Positions 12,160 through 12,719 of a stretch of DNA of 12,719 bases are shown here, piece by piece. Made by a program: the position numbers and the translations under genes. The notes under the pieces were generated by a model, which ran no database searches, was not told the origin of the DNA, and saw only the letters and a program-made list of their open reading frames with translations. How positions within the stretch are numbered: position 1 is the first letter of the stretch; the number at the start of each line of letters is the position of its first letter. The DNA comes from Chloroflexota bacterium (lineage in GTDB: Bacteria > Chloroflexota > Limnocylindria > Limnocylindrales > CSP1-4), in contig JACDBP010000286.1 of assembly GCA_013694835.1 (NCBI GenBank), positions 1 to 12,719 on the forward strand, given 5' to 3'.

Positions 12160-12719
12160 CTAGAGCGCCCCGGTCCGATCGCCGCGCGCCTCGGCAGCGG
12201 CCCGTGCCTGGTGCTCCAGTGCCGCGAGGTGGTCGGCCAGGTTGTGGGCGCGCACGCTGGGCACGCCGCCACGGATGTCGAGCACCCCGATGGCGCACAG
12301 TGCGAACGGGAACGACCAGAAGCGCTCGAACGGGAGGTCCAGCAGCATCATCAGCGCCAGCCGCATCACGCCGTCGTGGGCGACCATGATCGCCCACGGC
12401 ACGGCCGGCGGCGGGCCAGCGGCGTATGCGCGATCTGCGCCGGACGAGGCTGGCGGCGTGTCGCCGTTCGCAAGGTCACGCGCCGGCTCGGGCACGCCCG
12501 CGTAGCCCAGGACCCGACTCGGCGGCATCGCGTCCACCGCCGGCGGCTCGTAGCCCCGACCCAGCTCCCCGAGCAGCGTCACCAGGCCGCGCCGCACCCT
12601 GACGCCGACCTCCTGGAGCGATTCGCCACCGGGCGCCCATGCCGTCGTGGGAGAGCGGCGCCACGCAGCCAGCTGCGGACCGTATCGCGCTGCCACCTCC
12701 GCGTGCGGTAGGCCCTCCC
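12160..12719 (-). CDS. histidine phosphatase family protein, 5'-partial
   Basis: This belongs to the phosphoglycerate mutase-like histidine phosphatase superfamily, most like the small cobalamin-pathway or sugar phosphatases; its substrate cannot be told. A GTG at 12696 could start it, but the frame continues to the window edge as EGLPHAEVAARYGPQLAAW, matching the family region after the first catalytic motif. The RHG motif therefore lies beyond the window. Visible are PGGESLQEVGVRVRRGL, the Glu-containing family motif, and VAHDGVMRLALMMLLDLP with the second catalytic His. Between them is an unusual insertion of about 45 residues rich in Pro, Ala and Gly. The C-terminal tail (NLADHLAALEHQARAAAEARGD) is helical. 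It is convergent with the transglutaminase gene, 29 bases apart, with no clear terminator between. Confidence 0.82.
   Translation of the reverse strand, partial: EGLPHAEVAARYGPQLAAWRRSPTTAWAPGGESLQEVGVRVRRGLVTLLGELGRGYEPPAVDAMPPSRVLGYAGVPEPARDLANGDTPPASSGADRAYAAGPPPAVPWAIMVAHDGVMRLALMMLLDLPFERFWSFPFALCAIGVLDIRGGVPSVRAHNLADHLAALEHQARAAAEARGDRTGAL

Noticed and set aside
1..12719. CRISPR arrays, tRNA or rRNA genes, transposases, integrases, toxin–antitoxin or defence genes
   Set aside because: None was found on reading both strands: no regularly spaced repeats, no cloverleaf with conserved T-loop, and no transposase or nuclease motif. All genes look like housekeeping or envelope functions.

Overview
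The window is very GC-rich (roughly 70% by eye) and densely coded. It has one long run of genes on the + strand and a single convergent gene at the right edge. The core cluster is fhaA–fhaB–SEDS glycosyltransferase (rodA/ftsW)–class B penicillin-binding protein, as in Actinobacteria. However, the phosphatase and kinase genes that usually sit among these (pstP, pknA, pknB) are absent. High GC, GTG starts, ATGA/GTGA overlaps, FHA genes and apparently leaderless promoters fit an actinobacterium or a high-GC Chloroflexota lineage such as Limnocylindria. I lean to the latter because the kinase/phosphatase genes are missing and a MoxR–DUF58–transglutaminase block follows, but this is inference and not a phylogenetic result.

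Layout: (1) 1-1298, an MFS transporter whose start lies left of the window. (2) 1336-2767, an FmdB-type zinc-ribbon protein followed by a YihY/BrkB membrane protein. (3) 2823-7142, the cell-wall block: FhaA (DUF3662 plus FHA), membrane-anchored FhaB, RodA/FtsW and PBP. fhaA has a well-placed extended -10 just upstream, so the block probably has its own, possibly leaderless, promoter. (4) 7143-7433, a 291-base gap holding several inverted repeats. (5) 7434-12130, the MoxR AAA+ ATPase, a DUF58 protein and an 802-residue membrane transglutaminase-like protein. (6) 12160-12719 on the - strand, a histidine phosphatase whose N-terminus lies beyond the right edge.

Functionally, RodA/FtsW polymerises lipid II and the PBP cross-links the glycan strands. 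FhaA and FhaB are expected to bind phosphothreonine partners that control this machinery, so a Ser/Thr kinase must be encoded elsewhere if the FHA domains work as in Actinobacteria. MoxR, DUF58 and transglutaminase form a common triad of unclear function, probably a chaperone-type ATPase with envelope partners.

The most unusual features are at the rodA–pbpA junction and in the PBP. At the junction, a 29-bp direct repeat creates two tiny ORFs chained to rodA and pbpA by three successive stop/start overlaps. In the PBP, the third active-site motif reads K-G-G instead of K-T/S-G. No clearly novel defence or mobile system is visible.
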